Of a stretch of DNA of 64,000 nucleotides, positions 8,454 through 17,713 are shown one piece after another. Location of the stretch: assembly GCA_019694655.1 (NCBI GenBank), contig JAIBBN010000007.1, positions 1 through 64,000 on the forward strand, read 5' to 3'. The stretch's first letter is position 1, and every line of letters starts with the position of its first letter. This DNA is from Leptospirales bacterium. Lineage in GTDB: Bacteria > Spirochaetota > Leptospiria > Leptospirales > Leptonemataceae. The notes under the pieces were generated by a model that was given only the letters and a program-made list of their open reading frames with translations, was not told the origin of the DNA and did no database searches. The translations under genes were made by a program, and so were the position numbers.

Positions 8454-9418
8454 TTGTTCCGCAATGGCTGGTGGAAGCCAAATACCCGCTTATAGAGCAA
8501 CGCTGACTCGCCGGCAGCGCTCCCGCCCTGCTGTCCGGCTTGCTCCGCCTTTTTTGCATCAAAAACCAAGATGGCAGCGCGATTGAAAAAGGCATAGTTG
8601 GGACGAAAACGCGAAAAATGATGCGACCTGAAAATCGCAGAGCGTCGCGAAAACTCCACGGTATACTTGTGCTGAATCAGCGTCTTATGAACGCGATTGG
8701 CCCGTTCCTCCTGAGTAGGGGGAATGTAGTTGGTTAAGATACTGCGATCCGTAGGCGGACTATTTTCGCCGCTCAAGGTAATTCGCAATCCCTCCGTTGG
8801 ATGCTGCATCATATAGTGTTCGTACTTCCAAAACGGGGGATGAAAGTCCTCAATTGGAATTACTCCCGCGACTGAATTGCGCATTCTGTTGAGAATCAAT
8901 TGCTGGCGCTGAAATTCCGGATCCTGATCCGTCCAGATCTTGTCATCAGGTATATCAGCTGGCGAAATTGCGATATGGCGAACCAGAAAGGTCTCGCGGT
9001 CAAAGTCGCGGGGCCGCCACGATGGGTAGGGAATCCACTGACGCTGGCGCATATCGACGGCATCCGTCTCATAGAATGCGGCCACAAAGACAAATAGGTC
9101 GAGATCTTGAGCAATATTGCTGCGCAAATCGAAAACGACGTCAAGAAACTCGCCCCAACCGTTTCCGGCAAAGCGCCGATCAAAGTTCACGCCGGTCACA
9201 ACAAAATTCGGACTGGTGACAGCCAGCGGATTGAACTGTTCCAGCAAGACGACGCCGGCTTGCTGCCCCGCGCCGCTGTCTGGTGCAGAGGTCGGGGCGG
9301 GCTGGCCGGACTGAATATTTTGCGACAGGAGCGCCGCGCCGGTTCCAAGTCCGGCGACCAGCAAAATCACGAACAATGCGGCGCGTTGGACAGGGCTTCT
9401 CAAAGCGAGAAAATGCAT
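8450..9418 (-). CDS. Hypothetical signal-anchored exported protein
   Basis: About 322 residues. Residues 13-33 form a hydrophobic anchor or signal (RAALFVILLVAGLGTGAALL), followed by a Q/P/G-rich linker and a globular exported domain. The first part contains short beta-like strands (NFVVTGVNFDRRF, EFLDVVFDLRS, DLDLFVFVAAFYETD); the rest is rich in Trp, Tyr and charged residues (WIPYPSWRPRDFDRETF, FWKYEHYMMQHP). No enzyme motif seen and no family recognised. A Gly/Ala linker (AGQQGGSAAGES) occurs near the C-terminus. Its neighbours give no functional clue. Confidence 0.65.
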   Translation of the reverse strand: MHFLALRSPVQRAALFVILLVAGLGTGAALLSQNIQSGQPAPTSAPDSGAGQQAGVVLLEQFNPLAVTSPNFVVTGVNFDRRFAGNGWGEFLDVVFDLRSNIAQDLDLFVFVAAFYETDAVDMRQRQWIPYPSWRPRDFDRETFLVRHIAISPADIPDDKIWTDQDPEFQRQQLILNRMRNSVAGVIPIEDFHPPFWKYEHYMMQHPTEGLRITLSGENSPPTDRSILTNYIPPTQEERANRVHKTLIQHKYTVEFSRRSAIFRSHHFSRFRPNYAFFNRAAILVFDAKKAEQAGQQGGSAAGESALLYKRVFGFHQPLRNN

Positions 9419-9533
9419 GAGTACAAACCTCTGCGTCTATTATCGAAATTCTGGACAGGCTCAGTGAGCAACAGCCGAAAAAAAGCGGCGCAATTGAGGT
9501 TGTCGGGACATAATTCGCTGCTTCAGTGGACCG

Positions 9534-10619
9534 ATGAAGCATCGGATCCAGGCATTCCTTCTCCTCCACGCGCTGGGGGCCTGTCAGTTATTCAGTCCAG
9601 ATGCCGGGCGATTATTGAATGATCGAATCATTCGCGATTTTGCCTCGACCGAACAGCAACGAGTCTTCTTTGGCACAAACCGAGCAGTCCATGGTCGCCC
9701 CGATTGCCTGAACCGATCCTTCACTACCGAAACCGGCGAGTCTTTGCAATTGGGCCTCTGCGAAGTCAACAGTCCCAAACGTCGCGCGGTGGGTGAGCTG
9801 CCGCAGGCGGACTCGCGCAACGCCAGCAACGACTCCTTCTTCAAGATTGGCCGCTACAGCGCAGCGGATGGGACCCAACTTGCGGCGGCGCTGGCCGCTG
9901 AACCAGGCGAAGAAGTACTGGTCTTTGTTCATGGCTTTAACGTCCGCTTTGAGGAAGCCGTCCTGCGAGCCGCGCAAATTGCTTATGATCTCAAATTTCA
10001 AGGGGCGGTTGCCGTCTTTTCCTGGCCGGCGGGCGCCAGCGACGCTCCTCTGTCCGATCTGTTGATCAATCAAACCTACGCACAAAATCGTCAAGCGGCG
10101 GCGCAGTCCGTTCATCGCTTCAGCGAGTTTATTGAGCTGATCCATCGCAGCAACAAGCGCATTCACCTGCTGGTGCATTCCATGGGACATCAGGTCGTAA
10201 TTCCTGGCCTGCTTGAAGCCAGACAAAGGATTGGCGATTCGTTTCTCCGTGAAGCGATCTTCAATGCTCCCGACTATGCTGCTGATGAGTTTGCATTGCA
10301 ATCCATTCCGCTCCGGCAAAGCGCACGTCGAATCACATTGTATTGCTCGCCGGGCGATAACGCTTTGATCGCTTCGCGACAAACCAATGGCAACTATCGC
10401 ATTGGACTGTGTAAACGGATCGAGGGCATCGACGTCATCAACGTAAACGAGGTGGACTCGCCAGCGCTGGGCCTCGGCGGCCTCGGCCATGGCTACTACA
10501 GCGGCAGAGCAGTGCTAACCGACGTCTATCAAACCTTGCTGGGGATCGATGCTCGTCGCCGACTGTTCGTTCGCTTGAGCGATCCGGGCGGCGGCGAAGA
10601 ATTTATTCTGCGCCATTGA
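9534..10619 (+). CDS. Alpha/beta hydrolase lipoprotein (DUF900-type)
   Basis: About 361 residues. The N-terminal FLLLHALGAC reads as a lipobox. The hydrolase core shows VLVFVHGFNVRFEEAV (oxyanion loop), VAVFSWPAG, the nucleophile elbow LLVHSMGHQV (G-x-S-x-G with the first glycine replaced by V-H) and FNAPDYAADEF. These steps match DUF900 hydrolases (Pfam alpha/beta hydrolase of unknown function), which are often exported. A late Asp (YCSPGDNAL) and the C-terminal LGGLGHGYY are candidate catalytic Asp and His. Substrate unknown; an esterase or lipase role is possible. Confidence 0.75.
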   Translation: MKHRIQAFLLLHALGACQLFSPDAGRLLNDRIIRDFASTEQQRVFFGTNRAVHGRPDCLNRSFTTETGESLQLGLCEVNSPKRRAVGELPQADSRNASNDSFFKIGRYSAADGTQLAAALAAEPGEEVLVFVHGFNVRFEEAVLRAAQIAYDLKFQGAVAVFSWPAGASDAPLSDLLINQTYAQNRQAAAQSVHRFSEFIELIHRSNKRIHLLVHSMGHQVVIPGLLEARQRIGDSFLREAIFNAPDYAADEFALQSIPLRQSARRITLYCSPGDNALIASRQTNGNYRIGLCKRIEGIDVINVNEVDSPALGLGGLGHGYYSGRAVLTDVYQTLLGIDARRRLFVRLSDPGGGEEFILRH

Positions 10620-10656
10620 CGGCGCCAGTACACAGCGGTTCAATACGCAGCGAGCC

Positions 10657-12210
10657 TCAAGCACGGGCACTCGCCGATGCGCATAACGAATACAGCGCCA
10701 CGGCTACGGCGGCGGCGGCATTGAGCGATTCGACGCTCGGACTCATCTGAATGCGCAGCTTTTCGGCCTGGAAACCGACAGGAAGTCCCTGCCCCTCGTT
10801 TCCAACCACCAGGCCGAATGATTTTGGCGCATTGACCTGCCGCAAGTCTTCGCCTGTGGCATCGAGGGCATAAAGGGGCAGCTTTGCATTGCGACACCAA
10901 TCCGGCAGGCCCCGCAAAGGAGGGCCGGCGTACATTGTAAGCTGTAGCGCCAGGCCAGCTGAGGAACGCAGGCTGCGCGGATGATATGGATTGGCCGCCT
11001 CTTGCAGGAGCACAATACGACTGGCGCCCAGGGCTCCGGCGCTGCGCAGTGCAGCGCCAAGATTTTCGGGATCGCCAAGCGGTAAGAATAGCGTGCAGCC
11101 GTCCGGCGACTCCTGCGGGACTGCTGGCAAAGCCGGCGCCTTCACAAGCGCCAGCATGCCGGGCGCCCCGATTTGATTCAGTTCATCGAACAATTCGCGA
11201 CTGAAGACCTCGAGAGCGGGCCCATTGCTACAGCTCTCTTGCCAGGCGCTAGCCTGCTGCAGGGCCGCAGTATCGTGTTCGCGCAGCAGAAAAGCGACGA
11301 CTCGATCGGATTGATGCCGCACTATCTCGGCAATGAAACGTTCGCCGCAGAGCAGGCTCAGTCGCTCCTGTTTGACGTAGCGCCCGGACCACAATGAGAT
11401 GTAACGCTTGAAGCGGGCATTGTCGCGAGAGTGAATCAGCAATGGACTCCCCAATCTGTCTTCCTCCCTGCTTGGCAGTTTCTCGTACACCAGAAGCACG
11501 CGTCGATCTTCGGAATTCGGAAGCGTATAGCGTCTTTGCAGCAGCTGGCGAAAAGGAAACCTGGCTCCCAGATTCGCCGCCTCCTCCTCCCCCGCCGGAC
11601 CCTTCATAAAGATGGCCAATCCGCCATCCTCCAGAATGCTCGCGGCGCGCAACAGCGTGCGCTCAACGCTTTCCACGGCGCGCGTAATCAAAGCCTTTGT
11701 TCGCAGCTCGCTGCGTTCCGAAATCCGTCCGGTGTGAACAATGACATTCTGTAGTTGTAAGGATTCCACCACGCGCTCAACGAAATCGGTCCGTTGCTTC
11801 CGACCATCGGCCAGAATGAAACGATGGTCCGGCAAGGCAATGGCCAGCGGGATTCCTGGAAAACCCGGCCCGGTGCCAAGGTCCAGCATCAACGACGGCC
11901 AGGCCAGGCCGGCTTCGTGTATCAGCTGGATTACAATCAACGAATCTACATAGTGTTTGCGAACGATATTCTCGAAATTATGAATCCGGGTCAGATTGAG
12001 CTCCGGATTACTGGCTCGCAGCATCTGGTGAAATTTCCAGAGCCGCCCGCCGGCCGTTTCAGGCAGCTCGATCCCGGCTCGCTGCAGCTCGGCGCTTAGC
12101 TGTTGCTCATCGATTTGCGACGCAGCTGCCTTTTGCCGAGGCCGGCCGGTCGGACCGCGCCTTCCAGACCCGTCTGCTTGCCGCTTCACAGGCTTCTTGC
12201 CGGGTCGCAT
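10657..12210 (-). CDS. Fusion of 16S rRNA m7G527 methyltransferase RsmG with a SpoU/TrmH 2'-O-methyltransferase
   Basis: About 517 residues with two complete methyltransferases. Residues ~35-245 are RsmG: the SAM motif LDLGTGPGFPGIPLA (109-123), then ADGRKQRTDF and ALITRAVESV. Residues ~255-517 are a SpoU-class enzyme: a substrate-binding subdomain (LIHSRDNARFKRYI), then PLGDPENLGAALRSAGALG (motif 1), GLVVGNEGQG (motif 2) and MSPSVESLNAAAAVAVALY (motif 3). The first 30 residues are basic, as in RNA-binding extensions. RsmG methylates G527 of 16S rRNA; the SpoU target is unknown (2'-O ribose of rRNA or tRNA). No internal stop separates the halves. Confidence 0.88.
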   Translation of the reverse strand: MRPGKKPVKRQADGSGRRGPTGRPRQKAAASQIDEQQLSAELQRAGIELPETAGGRLWKFHQMLRASNPELNLTRIHNFENIVRKHYVDSLIVIQLIHEAGLAWPSLMLDLGTGPGFPGIPLAIALPDHRFILADGRKQRTDFVERVVESLQLQNVIVHTGRISERSELRTKALITRAVESVERTLLRAASILEDGGLAIFMKGPAGEEEAANLGARFPFRQLLQRRYTLPNSEDRRVLLVYEKLPSREEDRLGSPLLIHSRDNARFKRYISLWSGRYVKQERLSLLCGERFIAEIVRHQSDRVVAFLLREHDTAALQQASAWQESCSNGPALEVFSRELFDELNQIGAPGMLALVKAPALPAVPQESPDGCTLFLPLGDPENLGAALRSAGALGASRIVLLQEAANPYHPRSLRSSAGLALQLTMYAGPPLRGLPDWCRNAKLPLYALDATGEDLRQVNAPKSFGLVVGNEGQGLPVGFQAEKLRIQMSPSVESLNAAAAVAVALYSLCASASARA

Positions 12211-12316
12211 AGCGCCTTATGGCCGAGGCCGGGCTGCTGTCAAGGACGCCGGAACTTGGGCCGAGTTGCCGATATTGAAATTCAGGCGGGCCGCAAAGCT
12301 GGCCGGCATCCTGAGC

Positions 12317-13474
12317 ATGTTTGAATGGGTCCACTATCAGTTTCCGGCGCGCGTCTTTTTCGAGCGCGACGCTACCCACAAGCTTGGCAATCTGATTCGC
12401 GACATCGGTTCGCGAGTGCTGGTGCTGGCCATCCGTTCGGAGCTGGCCAATCCCGACGAGCTGGCCGTAATCAAGACGAGCCTGGAGAAGCACACGACCG
12501 GGGCGATCATCTATGATGATATCCTGGATTCGCCAGGACCGGAGGAGCTCGACACAGCCGCCTATTTTGCCAAGCAATGTAAGGCAGATGTAATCCTGGC
12601 ATATGGCTCGCGAAAGACCTTCTACGCGGCGCGCGCCATAGCGACGCTGGCAAGTAACGAGATATTTGCCGCCGATCTGGAGCAATCGATGCTGCCCTTG
12701 CGCAAGCCGCCCCGGCCGGTCGTAACTGCGCCGGTAGGGCCATCGATGGGCGAGGAAACTTCCCCGTCCTTCATGATCTACAATGCAGGCAACCGGCGTG
12801 CTGTCCATGCCTACGACTACCGACTCTTCCCCGCACTGACCTTTATTGATCCGAATATTTCTACTGCTTTGCCGCCAAACGAAATGGCCAGGGGCGGCAT
12901 TGCTGTGCTGAGTTCCGCCATCGAAGCAATTCTCTCCAAGCGCTCCAACGAATTTACAAATTCCATTGCGTTGCGTTCCATCGAGTTGATCACCCGCAAT
13001 CTGGTTCCGTTAATGAATGAACCGGGCAACGCCTCGGCGCGTGCAAACGTTTGTATGGCCAGCGCTCTGGCTGGCATGGCGCATTCGAACAGTATGCTTG
13101 GACTCTGCTACAGCATTGCGGGCGCCGCGGCCAGTCTGACCGGACTCGACTTTCAAATGGCAATGGCGATCTTGCTCCCGCACATAATGGAGTACAATTT
13201 GACGACCTCCGCGGGCAAGTACGTGCAGATCGCTCGCGCGCTCGATGAGGACATCCGCGACATCACCGTAATTGAGGCGGCGATTAAGGCCGTCGAAGGC
13301 GTACGTAAGATTTACCTGGAATTGAAGGTGCCCCAGCGGCTCTCCGAATTCGACATCGAGAAGGCCGACCTGCCGGATATTGCGGAGCTGGCCTATACCA
13401 TGCCGCTGATCAAGAACACGCCGCGCGAACTCGACCGCAATGAGATCGAAACGATCTTGATTGCCGCATACTAA
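12317..13474 (+). CDS. Iron-containing alcohol dehydrogenase fold protein lacking the metal ligands (probable pseudoenzyme)
   Basis: About 386 residues, a normal length for the family. The overall family pattern is clear (SNSMLGLCYSIAG, AILLPHIMEYN), but the four metal ligands, aligned by eye to FucO-type enzymes, are gone: the Asp is A196, and the three His are S200, Y265 and F279. The GGGS NAD motif is also lost (AYGSRK, residues 95-100). The ATG at 12317 is chosen because upstream in-frame codons precede the family N-terminus. A dehydrogenase function is therefore doubtful; a scaffold, ligand-binding or different catalytic role is possible. It sits 94 bases before ilvC. Confidence 0.75.
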   Translation: MFEWVHYQFPARVFFERDATHKLGNLIRDIGSRVLVLAIRSELANPDELAVIKTSLEKHTTGAIIYDDILDSPGPEELDTAAYFAKQCKADVILAYGSRKTFYAARAIATLASNEIFAADLEQSMLPLRKPPRPVVTAPVGPSMGEETSPSFMIYNAGNRRAVHAYDYRLFPALTFIDPNISTALPPNEMARGGIAVLSSAIEAILSKRSNEFTNSIALRSIELITRNLVPLMNEPGNASARANVCMASALAGMAHSNSMLGLCYSIAGAAASLTGLDFQMAMAILLPHIMEYNLTTSAGKYVQIARALDEDIRDITVIEAAIKAVEGVRKIYLELKVPQRLSEFDIEKADLPDIAELAYTMPLIKNTPRELDRNEIETILIAAY

Positions 13475-13534
13475 CGCTCAAGCCACAGGTCTGATCGACG
13501 CCGCAGCGGGCGCGTTGGCAGCAGGCTTTTGGTT

Positions 13535-13553
13535 GGCGCCGGAGGCTGGCGCC
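13535..13553 (+). promoter_or_regulatory. Short GC-rich hairpin upstream of ilvC
   Basis: Two copies of the palindrome GGCGCC flank a 7-base loop (GGAGGCT), giving a 6-bp stem 15 bases before the ilvC ATG. It could be a weak structural element in the leader or simply chance GC sequence. There is no U-run, so it is not a typical terminator. Confidence 0.2.
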
Positions 13554-13568
13554 GGCGTGTGACCGATC

Positions 13569-14570
13569 ATGGCAAAAGTTCTCTACGATAGCGACTGCGA
13601 CCTTTCTCTACTGAACGGAAAAACCATAGCGGTGCTTGGCTACGGCAGCCAGGGCCATGCCCAGGCGCAGAATATGCGCGACCACGGCTACAAGGTCATC
13701 ATCGGTCTCAAATCTGATTCCAAATCTCTGGCCAAAGCGAAAGAAGACGGCTTCGAAGTTCTCGAACCGGCAGCCGCCTCCGCCAAAGCAGACATAATTC
13801 AACTACTGGCCCCTGACCAGGTACAAGGTCAAATCTACCAGGATTCGATTGCGCCGCATCTGAGCGAGGGCAAGGCGCTGGTATTTTCCCATGGCTTCAA
13901 CATTCACTATGAAATAATCAAGCCGCCGTCCAATGTCGATGTGTACATGGTCGCACCCAAAGGTCCGGGCCATCTGGTTCGTCGAGTCTACCGTGAAGGC
14001 GGCGGCGTACCATGTCTGATTGCCGTACATCAGGACGCCACGGGCAAGGCGCGCCAGCGAGCCCTGGCTCACGCAGCAGGAGTTGGCGGCGGCCGCGCAG
14101 GAATTCTGGAAACGACCTTTCGCGATGAAACGGAAACCGACCTTTTTGGAGAGCAGGCTGTGCTCTGCGGCGGACTGACTTCTCTGATCCGCAGCGGTTT
14201 TGAAACATTGGTCGAAGCCGGCTATGATCCAGACATCGCCTACTTCGAGTGTTTGCACGAGGTGAAGCTGATTACTGACCTCCTCTATGAAGGCGGCATG
14301 GCGCGGATGCGCTTTTCCATCTCCGATACCGCTGAATACGGGGATTACACCCGGGGTCCGCGCGTCGTTGACGCTCATGTTAAAGAGAACATGAAGCAGG
14401 TGCTGGCCGAAATTCAAAAGGATAAAGGCATGAAATTTGCCCGGGAATGGCTGGACGAAGCCAAACAAGGGTACCCAAACTTTACCCGGATGCGAGAGAA
14501 CGGGAAACAACATCAGATCGAAGAGGTCGGCGGCAGGCTGCGCTCGATGATGAAGTTCCTCAAGGGCTGA
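13569..14570 (+). CDS. ilvC: Ketol-acid reductoisomerase
   Basis: About 333 residues, class I length. The NADPH-binding Rossmann motif is [11 protein letters not shown] (residues 19-29) and the catalytic region has [12 protein letters not shown] and [14 protein letters not shown] with acidic Mg2+ ligands; the C-terminal knotted domain is present ([12 protein letters not shown]). It converts acetolactate to dihydroxy-isovalerate in valine, leucine and isoleucine synthesis. No strong Shine-Dalgarno is visible before the ATG. A short GC-rich hairpin (13535-13553) lies upstream. No other branched-chain genes are adjacent. Confidence 0.97.
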   Translation: MAKVLYDSDCDLSLLNGKTIAVLGYGSQGHAQAQNMRDHGYKVIIGLKSDSKSLAKAKEDGFEVLEPAAASAKADIIQLLAPDQVQGQIYQDSIAPHLSEGKALVFSHGFNIHYEIIKPPSNVDVYMVAPKGPGHLVRRVYREGGGVPCLIAVHQDATGKARQRALAHAAGVGGGRAGILETTFRDETETDLFGEQAVLCGGLTSLIRSGFETLVEAGYDPDIAYFECLHEVKLITDLLYEGGMARMRFSISDTAEYGDYTRGPRVVDAHVKENMKQVLAEIQKDKGMKFAREWLDEAKQGYPNFTRMRENGKQHQIEEVGGRLRSMMKFLKG

Positions 14571-14594
14571 GGCCTGTCTCGCGGGAGACCGCAT

Positions 14595-15851
14595 TTGGAC
14601 CACATCCTCATTGTTGAGGATAGCGAATCAATTGCCGCCCTGCTGGCCGAGCGTTGCGAACGGCAGCTCGGACTGCAGGCGCAAATTGCTCCTTCCGTGG
14701 CCGCCCTGCAAACGATGCTGGCGACGTCGGAGCATCGCTATTTCGCCGCCATCTGCGACCTGAATCTCCCTGATGCTCCGCCGGGCGCCGCCGTCGATCT
14801 ATTGCGAAGCAAGGATATTCCGATTGTCGTTCTCACCGGGGAGTGGAGCGAGGAAATTCGCAGCCGGATCTGGGAGCGCCGTGTTGCCGATTACGTCCTC
14901 AAGGAGTCGTCCGCGGATATCAGCTATGCGCTGAATGTCGTGCGACGATTGCGCTACAATCCACAGGTTGCAGCGCTGGTTGCCGATCCGCTGCAGAGCA
15001 ATCGCGAGGCAATCGCCGATATTTTGCGCGATCAAAAGCTGAAGGTTTTGCAGTGTGAATCGCCAGAGGAAGCGCTTCAGTATATTGAATCGCGACCAGA
15101 TCTACGTTTGGCGCTCATTGACTATGGCATTGGCGGCGATCGCGGCCTTGACCTGACGACGCGAATTCGGCGGCGCAGGAAGCGCGATTCGCTGGCTATC
15201 ATTGCCCTCACTGATTTTGAATTGAAGCGAGCCAGCGCCCGTTTTCTACGCTCCGGCGCCAATGACGTACTGGCGCGGCCGTTTACGCCGGAAGAGCTGC
15301 TCTGTCGAATCAATCTGCACCTCGATACGCTTGATTTGCTTGAACAATTGCGCTCCGAAGCGGAGCAGGACTTCCTTACCGGGCTGGGCAATCGACATTA
15401 TCTGAATGAGCGCGCGACTGCCGTCTACGCGGACTGCCTCAGTCGCGGCATGCCGTTTGCGCTTGCTATGGCCGACATCGATCACTTTAAATCTATCAAC
15501 GATCGCTTTGGCCATCTTGTGGGCGACCGCGCCTTGAAGCATCTCGGCCGCATTCTCAGTGCGAATACAAAAGGCAAGGACGTGGTCGCCCGAATTGGCG
15601 GCGAAGAGTTTGTCATCCTGCTTCCGGATACGCTGCCGGAAAGCGCGGCTCGTTTCTTCGAATCCCTCCGCCGAGAGATTGCCGGGAGCGCCATTGATAC
15701 CGATAGCGGGACCCTGGCGTTTACGGTGTCCTTCGGCGTAGCAACCAATGCCGGAGCGTCGCTGCGCGAAGGATTGGAACGCGCCGATCGCTTGCTCTAT
15801 CGAGCCAAGGCATCCGGCCGCAATCGCGTCGTCACCGATTTGACTGGCTAG
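14595..15851 (+). CDS. Response regulator with two receiver domains and a GGDEF diguanylate cyclase domain
   Basis: About 418 residues in PleD-like order. Receiver 1 (residues 1-120) has ILIVEDSES and the phospho-acceptor CDLNLPDAPP. The second receiver (~125-245) has a less typical start (ALVADPLQSN) with ALIDYGIGG at the phospho-site. The GGDEF domain (~255-415) shows DFLTGLGNRHYLNERA, ADIDHFKSINDRFGH and RIGGEEFVILL (GGEEF, an active signature). It likely makes c-di-GMP under phosphorylation control. TTG start; GGGAGA lies 7 bases upstream. No histidine kinase is adjacent. Confidence 0.92.
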   Translation: MDHILIVEDSESIAALLAERCERQLGLQAQIAPSVAALQTMLATSEHRYFAAICDLNLPDAPPGAAVDLLRSKDIPIVVLTGEWSEEIRSRIWERRVADYVLKESSADISYALNVVRRLRYNPQVAALVADPLQSNREAIADILRDQKLKVLQCESPEEALQYIESRPDLRLALIDYGIGGDRGLDLTTRIRRRRKRDSLAIIALTDFELKRASARFLRSGANDVLARPFTPEELLCRINLHLDTLDLLEQLRSEAEQDFLTGLGNRHYLNERATAVYADCLSRGMPFALAMADIDHFKSINDRFGHLVGDRALKHLGRILSANTKGKDVVARIGGEEFVILLPDTLPESAARFFESLRREIAGSAIDTDSGTLAFTVSFGVATNAGASLREGLERADRLLYRAKASGRNRVVTDLTG

Positions 15852-15865
15852 CGGATTTGCGTCGC

Positions 15866-16369
15866 TCAGGTGCGATCTTGCAGGCTGAGGTCCAGGCCTT
15901 GAAAGTTCTGCTGGCGAAGAGCTTCGTAAAGCGCCAGCGACGCGGCGTTGGCGAGGTTCAACGAACGACAATTGGCAGAAACAGGAATACGTAACAGACT
16001 CGCATCCTGACGCCGGCCAAGCGCTTCGACTATTTCCGCTGGCAGCCCCGAGCTTTCCTGGCCGAAGAGCAAGATATCCGCCTCGTGATATTCGAAATCA
16101 GAATATACCTGGCTGGCGAATCGCGAAAAGGCCGCAATGCGCCCGGGTTTTGCCTCCCCTTCCTTCCACTGCAAAAATGACTGCCAATCGGCGTGCAACA
16201 TCAACGGCAATTGCTCCCAGTAGTCCAGGCCAGCGCGACGCACAGCCGCCTCATCCAGCGAAAAGGCGGGGCGATCAATGATGTGCAAACGGCTGCCAGT
16301 ACAGTGGCACAGGCGACCAATATTACCGGTGTTGGGCGGGATCTCGGGTTTGTACAATGCGATGTGCAT
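15866..16369 (-). CDS. trmL: tRNA (cytidine/uridine-34-2'-O)-methyltransferase TrmL
   Basis: About 167 residues, the family length. Starts MHIALYKPEIPPNTGNIGR, the TrmL/SPOUT N-terminus; then LLFGQESSGLPAEIV (SAM-knot motif) and IPVSANCRSLNLANAASLAL (motif 3). It methylates the ribose of wobble base 34 in leucine tRNAs. An upstream in-frame ATG (16405) adds 12 residues absent from family members, so 16369 is chosen. Diverges from aspC. Confidence 0.93.
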   Translation of the reverse strand: MHIALYKPEIPPNTGNIGRLCHCTGSRLHIIDRPAFSLDEAAVRRAGLDYWEQLPLMLHADWQSFLQWKEGEAKPGRIAAFSRFASQVYSDFEYHEADILLFGQESSGLPAEIVEALGRRQDASLLRIPVSANCRSLNLANAASLALYEALRQQNFQGLDLSLQDRT

Positions 16370-16489
16370 CGCTGTCACAAATTTACTAAAGGCAAAGCGA
16401 TGCAATTCGATGCTTCAGCCAAAATTCACTATCCGTCCAACCTGACCCGCCAATTCTGGCTTCCACTACTTTGCGGGGTGTCCGGTCCC

Positions 16490-17710
16490 ATGCAATTCTC
16501 CGCCCATCGACTCGAGGTTATCGAACCCTCGCCAACTCTGGCCCTCAGCGCGCGCGCCAAAGAATTGAAGGCCGCCGGAAAGGATATTGTCGGCTTTGGC
16601 GCCGGCGAGCCTGACTTCGACACGCCCGAACACATCAAGGAAGCAGCCCGACGAGCGCTTGCCCAAGGACAGACGAAGTACACAGCCGAAGGCGGAAGCC
16701 CGGCTATGAAGAAAGCCATCATTGAAAAGATGCGTCGAGACAATCATCTGGACTACAGCCCCGCCGAAGTCATGGCATCCAACGGCGGTAAGCAGGTAAT
16801 CTATAACCTGTTTATGGCCACGCTGAATCCGGGCGATGAAGTAGTCATTCCGGCGCCTTACTGGGTGAGCTACGCCGACATTGCCAGGCTGGCAGAGGCG
16901 AAGCCCGTATTTGTGCATGCCCCGCTAGAAAGCAATTATCTGATTCATGCCGACCAATTGCGGGCTGCGATCACGCCCAGAACGCGCCTCGTTGTTCTTA
17001 ACTCGCCCAACAATCCCACTGGCGCCGCCTATTCAAGGGCGCAACTGCAGGCAATTGTCCAGGTGCTTATTGACAATCCACAGACGCTAGTCATGAGCGA
17101 CGACATATACGAGCATATCGTGTATGAAGGCTTTGAGTTCGTGAACGTGCTCAATCTTGCTCCGGAACTGCGCGATCGCACTGTCGTTGTCAATGGCGTC
17201 AGCAAGGCATACGCTATGACAGGATGGCGCCTTGGTTCGGCGGCCGGCCCGGAGCATATCATCAAGAACATGGAGAAGCTGCAGGGGCAGAGTACTTCCA
17301 ATCCTTGCTCTATAACACAGGCCGCGGCCATCGCAGCCTTCACCGAATCCCAGGACTGCGTGGAGACAATGCGTATTGCATTCCAGAAGCGCCGCGATCT
17401 GGTTGTCCGTATGCTGCAGGCTATCGATGGCGTGCGCACGCCGGTTCCTCAGGGCGCCTTCTACGTATTTCCGAACCTCGCGGAGATCTACAAACTGCCT
17501 CGCTTCCAGGCCCTCGCGCGGGAGAAGGGCGGACCATCGCTTTCGCGCGTATTTTGCAACCACCTGCTGGATCATTACGATGTCGCCGCCGTACCAGGCA
17601 TTGCCTTTGGAGATGATGCGGCATTGCGAATTTCTTATGCTCTTGACGAAGACAGTCTGCGCAAAGGAATAGACCGGTTGGGCGCCATGGTCCAGGATTT
17701 ACGCGGTTGA
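16490..17710 (+). CDS. aspC: Aspartate/aromatic aminotransferase (class I, PLP)
   Basis: About 406 residues of fold-type I aminotransferase. LEVIEPSPTLALSARAKEL is the usual N-terminus, which supports the ATG at 16490 over an in-frame ATG at 16400. Other motifs are NSPNNPTGAAYSRAQL, the PLP lysine region NGVSKAYAMTGWRLG, and a C-terminal arginine region DDAALRISYAL. It interconverts aspartate and oxaloacetate with 2-oxoglutarate. Three bases separate its stop from amgK. Confidence 0.93.
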   Translation: MQFSAHRLEVIEPSPTLALSARAKELKAAGKDIVGFGAGEPDFDTPEHIKEAARRALAQGQTKYTAEGGSPAMKKAIIEKMRRDNHLDYSPAEVMASNGGKQVIYNLFMATLNPGDEVVIPAPYWVSYADIARLAEAKPVFVHAPLESNYLIHADQLRAAITPRTRLVVLNSPNNPTGAAYSRAQLQAIVQVLIDNPQTLVMSDDIYEHIVYEGFEFVNVLNLAPELRDRTVVVNGVSKAYAMTGWRLGSAAGPEHIIKNMEKLQGQSTSNPCSITQAAAIAAFTESQDCVETMRIAFQKRRDLVVRMLQAIDGVRTPVPQGAFYVFPNLAEIYKLPRFQALAREKGGPSLSRVFCNHLLDHYDVAAVPGIAFGDDAALRISYALDEDSLRKGIDRLGAMVQDLRG

Positions 17711-17713
17711 TCG

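Noticed and set aside
16193-16489. An N-terminal extension of AspC
   Set aside because: Family members begin near the ATG at 16490; the upstream frame overlaps trmL and lacks similarity.
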